The notes under the pieces were generated by a model. That model ran no database searches. It was not told where the DNA came from and worked only from the letters and a program-made list of their open reading frames with translations. The position numbers and the translations under genes were made by a program. DNA of 9,653 bases, from NCBI GenBank assembly GCA_937967645.1, contig CALBTT010000197.1, positions 1 through 9,653 on the forward strand, read 5' to 3'. Below are positions 7,176 through 9,653 of the stretch, one piece after another. How positions within the stretch are numbered: position 1 is the first letter of the stretch; each line of letters begins with the position of its first letter. This DNA is from an uncultured Zoogloea sp. (GTDB lineage Bacteria; Pseudomonadota; Gammaproteobacteria; Burkholderiales; Rhodocyclaceae).

Positions 7176-8084
7176 GTGCCCGTCAATTCCGTGGATCCTC
7201 GCACCACCCTCGCCGGCATTGCCTTCGGCCTCGGTGCCTATGGCATCTGGGGCTTCTTTCCACTCTTCTTCCGACAGCTGGGGCACGTGAGCCCGGCTGA
7301 CGTGCTGTGCAACCGGGCAGTGTGGGGCTGCATCTTTGTCAGCCTGATCCTCACCGTGCGCCGCCATTGGGGCGCCACCCTGGCCGTGGCGCGCAAGCCG
7401 GGCACGGTCCTGCGCCTGTTCGTGGCGGCCCTGCTGGTCGGCTCCAACTGGCTGGCCTTCCTGTGGGCGGTGGATCAACACCAGGTGGTGGCGTCCAGCC
7501 TGGGCTACTTCCTGACCCCGCTGGTCAATGTGCTGCTCGGCATGCTGGTGCTCAAGGAGCGCCTCAACGGCAAGGAATGGGCGTCGGTGGTCCTGGCCCT
7601 GACGGCGGTGGGCAGCGAGTTCGTGACCCTCGGCAGCCTGCCCTGGATCTCGATCTTCCTGGGGGCCAGCTTCGGGCTGTATGGCCTGGTGCGCAAACAG
7701 GTGCCGGTGGATGCCCTGTCCGGCCTGTGGCTGGAGACCTGCTCCATGCTACCGCTGATCGGGATCTATACCCTGTGGCAGGGCAGCCAGGGGCACGGCG
7801 TGTTCACCGGCTTCGACGGCTCCACCCAAGGGCTCCTGGCGGCGGCCGGGGCGATCACCGCCCTGCCGCTGATGTTCTTTGCAGCGGCCACCCAGCGCCT
7901 CAACCTGGCCACGGTGGGCATGCTCATGTACATCAATCCGACCCTGCAGTTCCTCACCGCCGTGCTGATCTTCGGCGAGCCGCTGCAGCCGGCCCGCCTG
8001 CTCACCTTCGGGCTGATCTGGGCCGGGCTGGGGCTGTACAGCTGGAGCGGCTGGCAGAAATACCAGGCGGCCCGCGCTGGCTGA
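7176..8084 (+). CDS. rarD: RarD-type EamA/DMT permease
   Basis: An inner-membrane protein of the drug/metabolite transporter superfamily, about 302 residues with some ten hydrophobic segments. It resembles RarD throughout: IWGFFPLFF in the first helix, the GSNWLAFLWAV segment, SGLWLETCSMLPLIGIY in the middle, and ALPLMFFAAATQRLNLATVG followed by MYINPTLQFLTAVLIFGEPL near the end. RarD-like proteins are often annotated as chloramphenicol-sensitivity proteins, but their natural substrate is not established. The start is uncertain: GTG at 7176 has GGAGA at 7160-7164, while a TTG at 7158 would add six residues. No in-frame ATG precedes the first helix. It is divergent from the DUF1840 gene, and its stop is only 5 bp from the stop of the convergent TIR gene. 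Confidence 0.9.
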   Translation: MPVNSVDPRTTLAGIAFGLGAYGIWGFFPLFFRQLGHVSPADVLCNRAVWGCIFVSLILTVRRHWGATLAVARKPGTVLRLFVAALLVGSNWLAFLWAVDQHQVVASSLGYFLTPLVNVLLGMLVLKERLNGKEWASVVLALTAVGSEFVTLGSLPWISIFLGASFGLYGLVRKQVPVDALSGLWLETCSMLPLIGIYTLWQGSQGHGVFTGFDGSTQGLLAAAGAITALPLMFFAAATQRLNLATVGMLMYINPTLQFLTAVLIFGEPLQPARLLTFGLIWAGLGLYSWSGWQKYQAARAG

Positions 8085-8089
8085 GCCTG

Positions 8090-9607
8090 TCAGGCCGGGG
8101 CCGTATCACGCCCGGGCGTTGGCTCGGGTGCGCGCAGGCGCTGGCGGATGCGTTCCGCGATGTCCGCTACCAGGGCGTCGAAGTCGTTTTCCCGCCAGCC
8201 GTCCAGCAGGTAGCGCAGCCGCCCGTCCCGTTCGGGGTTGGCGGCGAGGCGCGTGGTGAGCTCGAGGGGGTCCTCGATGGGCTCGACCAGCACCGGGATC
8301 AGACGCTTGTCCAGTTCGACGGCCCGGTGGATCTCGGCCATGGGGAACTCCCGCGCGGCGGTGTCGCGGCCGGCGACGCAGACCACCGCGTCGGCCTCTT
8401 CCAGCATCCGGCCCAGGGTTCTGGCCCAGTCCTCGCCCGAGGAGAGGTCCATGTCCCAGCGGACGTCGACACCGAGGCCCTTGAGGGCCGCCACCAGGGG
8501 GCGCACGTAGGGGGTGTAGGTCTGCGGGTAGGACATGAAGACCCGGATCGGCCGTGGGGTGGGGGGGCGAAGGGCCGGGAGGGCCGCATAGACCGGGCTG
8601 TCGGGGCGGGTCTGGGCCGGAAGCCGGGCCAGGGCGGCCTGTAGCAGCTGGCCCAGCTCGGCCTGCTCGCGGCGGTCCAGGCGGGTGCCGCGCCGCGCGT
8701 AGCGCAGCACCTGGAGGCTGTGCAGGCTGCTTGGCAGCGGGGTGTCCGTGTCGGCCAGGATCAGGGTGCGGCCGGCCCGCAGGCCATGGCGCAGGCCGAG
8801 CTGGAGCAGGGTATCCGGGGGCAGGGTGCTCAGGTCGGCCAGCACCAGGTCGGCGTCGAGGAGCGCTTGCAGGGTCTGGGGCGCGCCGGGATCGTCGTCG
8901 GTGCTGAGGGCTTCGATACCGGCGCCCTGCAGTGCCATGCGGAGGGCTTCCCGGCTGTCGTCCAGATCCACGCTGCGACCGCTGGCCGGATCGACGCGCT
9001 GCCCCTGCGCCTGGATCAGCAGGGCCTGCGGGCGGGACGGCAGGGGCGGCAGGTCCGGGGCGGGGGTGTCGGTGTCCAGTTGAGGAGGGCGCAGGTCCAG
9101 ACCGAGATAGACCGGGCTGCGTGTCAGCGGGGTCTCCGGGCGGCGCAGGCTGCCGGCCAGCCAGGCGGCGAAGCCGGCGAGGCCATCGGCGGTGGGCGCG
9201 GGGGCGGTGTAGTGATGGATCAGCCCCAGGGCCAGCGCCTCCAGGCCCGGCCAGCTGCCCTGTTGCATGATGAGCTGGACGCCGTCGGGTCGCAGGGCCA
9301 GGGCCAGGCCCAGCTGGTAGCAGGTGTCGGGGTCGGTGCCGCTCAGGTCGCCCAGTACCAGGTCGGCGTCGAGCAGGGTCTGGACCTGCGCGGGGTCGAA
9401 GCTGGGCAGGTCGAGGCGCCGGCTGCTCAGGTCGAGATGGGCGAGGCCTTGGGCGATGGCCGGGTAGAGGGCGTCGAAGTCGATCGGCGTGCCTTCCGCC
9501 GGGTCGAGTCTGCGGCCGTGGCCGCCCAGCACCAGGCCGATGCGTGGGGGGGCGGCGGTCCCACTGCCTGGCGCTGGCGGGGCGGGCTGCGGGCTGGCGT
9601 CGGCGAG
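8090..9607 (-). CDS. TIR-domain protein with two tandem deoxyribosyltransferase-like domains, 5' end missing
   Basis: 505 genomic codons, counted from the first complete codon at 9607; the true start lies beyond the contig. An Ala/Pro-rich linker (about 1-21) leads to repeat 1 (about 22-165), a Pro-rich linker, repeat 2 (about 193-339), another Pro-rich linker, then a TIR domain (about 353-492). Each repeat carries a D-P-x-x-G-x-x-x-D opening, LLDADLVL-x-DLS, an LQLG or YQLG motif, and a closing SPVY. This resembles the Rossmann-like nucleoside-deoxyribosyltransferase/DRHyd domains found at the front of bacterial TPR and conflict-system proteins. The TIR domain shows RVFMSY at its start, SSGEDW in the BB-loop position, and candidate NADase Glu425 (FPMAE). 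The repeats have Gln at the usual Glu. Inference: ligand-binding repeats control an NAD-cleaving TIR effector. No membrane segment is seen. The gene converges on rarD. Confidence 0.85.
   Translation of the reverse strand, partial: LADASPQPAPPAPGSGTAAPPRIGLVLGGHGRRLDPAEGTPIDFDALYPAIAQGLAHLDLSSRRLDLPSFDPAQVQTLLDADLVLGDLSGTDPDTCYQLGLALALRPDGVQLIMQQGSWPGLEALALGLIHHYTAPAPTADGLAGFAAWLAGSLRRPETPLTRSPVYLGLDLRPPQLDTDTPAPDLPPLPSRPQALLIQAQGQRVDPASGRSVDLDDSREALRMALQGAGIEALSTDDDPGAPQTLQALLDADLVLADLSTLPPDTLLQLGLRHGLRAGRTLILADTDTPLPSSLHSLQVLRYARRGTRLDRREQAELGQLLQAALARLPAQTRPDSPVYAALPALRPPTPRPIRVFMSYPQTYTPYVRPLVAALKGLGVDVRWDMDLSSGEDWARTLGRMLEEADAVVCVAGRDTAAREFPMAEIHRAVELDKRLIPVLVEPIEDPLELTTRLAANPERDGRLRYLLDGWRENDFDALVADIAERIRQRLRAPEPTPGRDTAPA
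8591..9031 (-). repeat. Repeat 2 of the deoxyribosyltransferase-like domain (coding)
   Basis: This encodes the second copy of the tandem domain. Its segment LLDADLVLADLS matches LLDADLVLGDLS of copy 1. At the DNA level, 8831-8860 and 9344-9373 agree at 28 of 30 bases. Outside this core the two copies have diverged strongly. The copy has LLQLG where the wider group has an ELG motif, and it ends in DSPVY. Confidence 0.75.
9113..9544 (-). repeat. Repeat 1 of the deoxyribosyltransferase-like domain (coding)
   Basis: This encodes the first visible copy of the tandem domain. It opens with RIGLVLGG and the GRRLDPAEGTPIDFDALY element, a typical start for this Rossmann-like group, and ends in RSPVY. 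Its core motif is CYQLG, again Gln in place of Glu. A Pro/Ala-rich stretch precedes it, like the linkers before repeat 2 and the TIR domain. Confidence 0.75.
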
Positions 9608-9653
9608 AGATCGGAAGAGCACACGTCTGAACTCCAGTCACGAATCACCATCT
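9608..9653 (+). other. Illumina P7/read-2 adapter with an index-like 8-mer (not genomic)
   Basis: AGATCGGAAGAGC begins at 9608 and the standard TruSeq read-2 adapter continues to 9641. It is followed by an 8-mer, GAATCACC (9642-9649), in the i7 index position and by ATCT, the start of the P7 flank. The adapter supplies a false Met-Leu-Phe-Arg-Ser N-terminus to the TIR gene. It is not genomic sequence. Confidence 0.97.

Noticed and set aside
7061..7219. N-terminal extension of the DUF1840 protein
   Set aside because: The family begins at the MLIIFKS sequence encoded from 7060, and the extension would overlap the start of rarD with Arg/Pro-rich noise.
7176..9607. rarD as a component of a TIR defence operon
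   Set aside because: The two genes converge tail-to-tail and cannot share an operon; rarD is a common stand-alone permease.
8106..9641. A long alternative minus-strand frame across the TIR gene, starting MTGVQTCALPIS
   Set aside because: It starts within the adapter and gives Arg/Pro/Gly-rich low-complexity sequence; the frame ending at 8090 holds the TIR and repeat motifs.
1..9653. CRISPR array, tRNA, rRNA, insertion sequence or integration site
   Set aside because: No regularly spaced repeats, no cloverleaf or rRNA-like stretches, and no transposase or integrase motifs were found in either strand.

Overview
The window is a 9.56 kb piece of GC-rich bacterial DNA (about 47 to 9607) with untrimmed Illumina library adapter at both ends: the read-1/P5 side at 1-46, and the read-2/P7 side with an index-like 8-mer at 9608-9653. 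GC-rich coding sequence in nearly every codon position, a DUF1840 protein, a RarD-type permease and a LysR/cysteine-hydrolase pair suggest a betaproteobacterium, perhaps of the Rhodocyclales/Burkholderiales. This is inferred from family membership and composition only; no marker gene is present.

Layout, left to right. A bifunctional class A penicillin-binding protein (minus strand, 3' end cut by the adapter) is followed by a 233 bp divergent intergenic region with three palindromic elements. Next is a plus-strand alpha/beta hydrolase with arylformamidase-like motifs. It ends tail-to-tail, overlapping by 8 bp, with a minus-strand membrane diguanylate cyclase (periplasmic sensor, HAMP, GGDEF). 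Then come a minus-strand LysR regulator and, divergent from it across 78 bp, an isochorismatase-like cysteine hydrolase. A REP-like GTAG hairpin separates that gene from a convergent DUF1840 gene. RarD runs divergently from DUF1840 and converges, 5 bp away, on a large minus-strand gene cut by the right adapter.

That last gene is the most interesting one. It encodes two tandem Rossmann-like domains, related to the nucleoside-deoxyribosyltransferase/TIR-like (DRHyd) group, followed by a C-terminal TIR domain. The TIR domain keeps its candidate NADase glutamate. Both N-terminal repeats have Gln where that group usually has Glu in the 'ELG' motif. This suggests ligand-binding sensor modules joined to a NAD-cleaving effector, possibly an anti-phage or stress-response protein. 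Its N-terminus and any partner genes lie beyond the contig end.

The other genes are ordinary housekeeping and signalling functions that appear to work independently: cell-wall synthesis, c-di-GMP signalling, small-molecule hydrolysis and transport. The only clear regulatory pairing is LysR with the divergent cysteine hydrolase.
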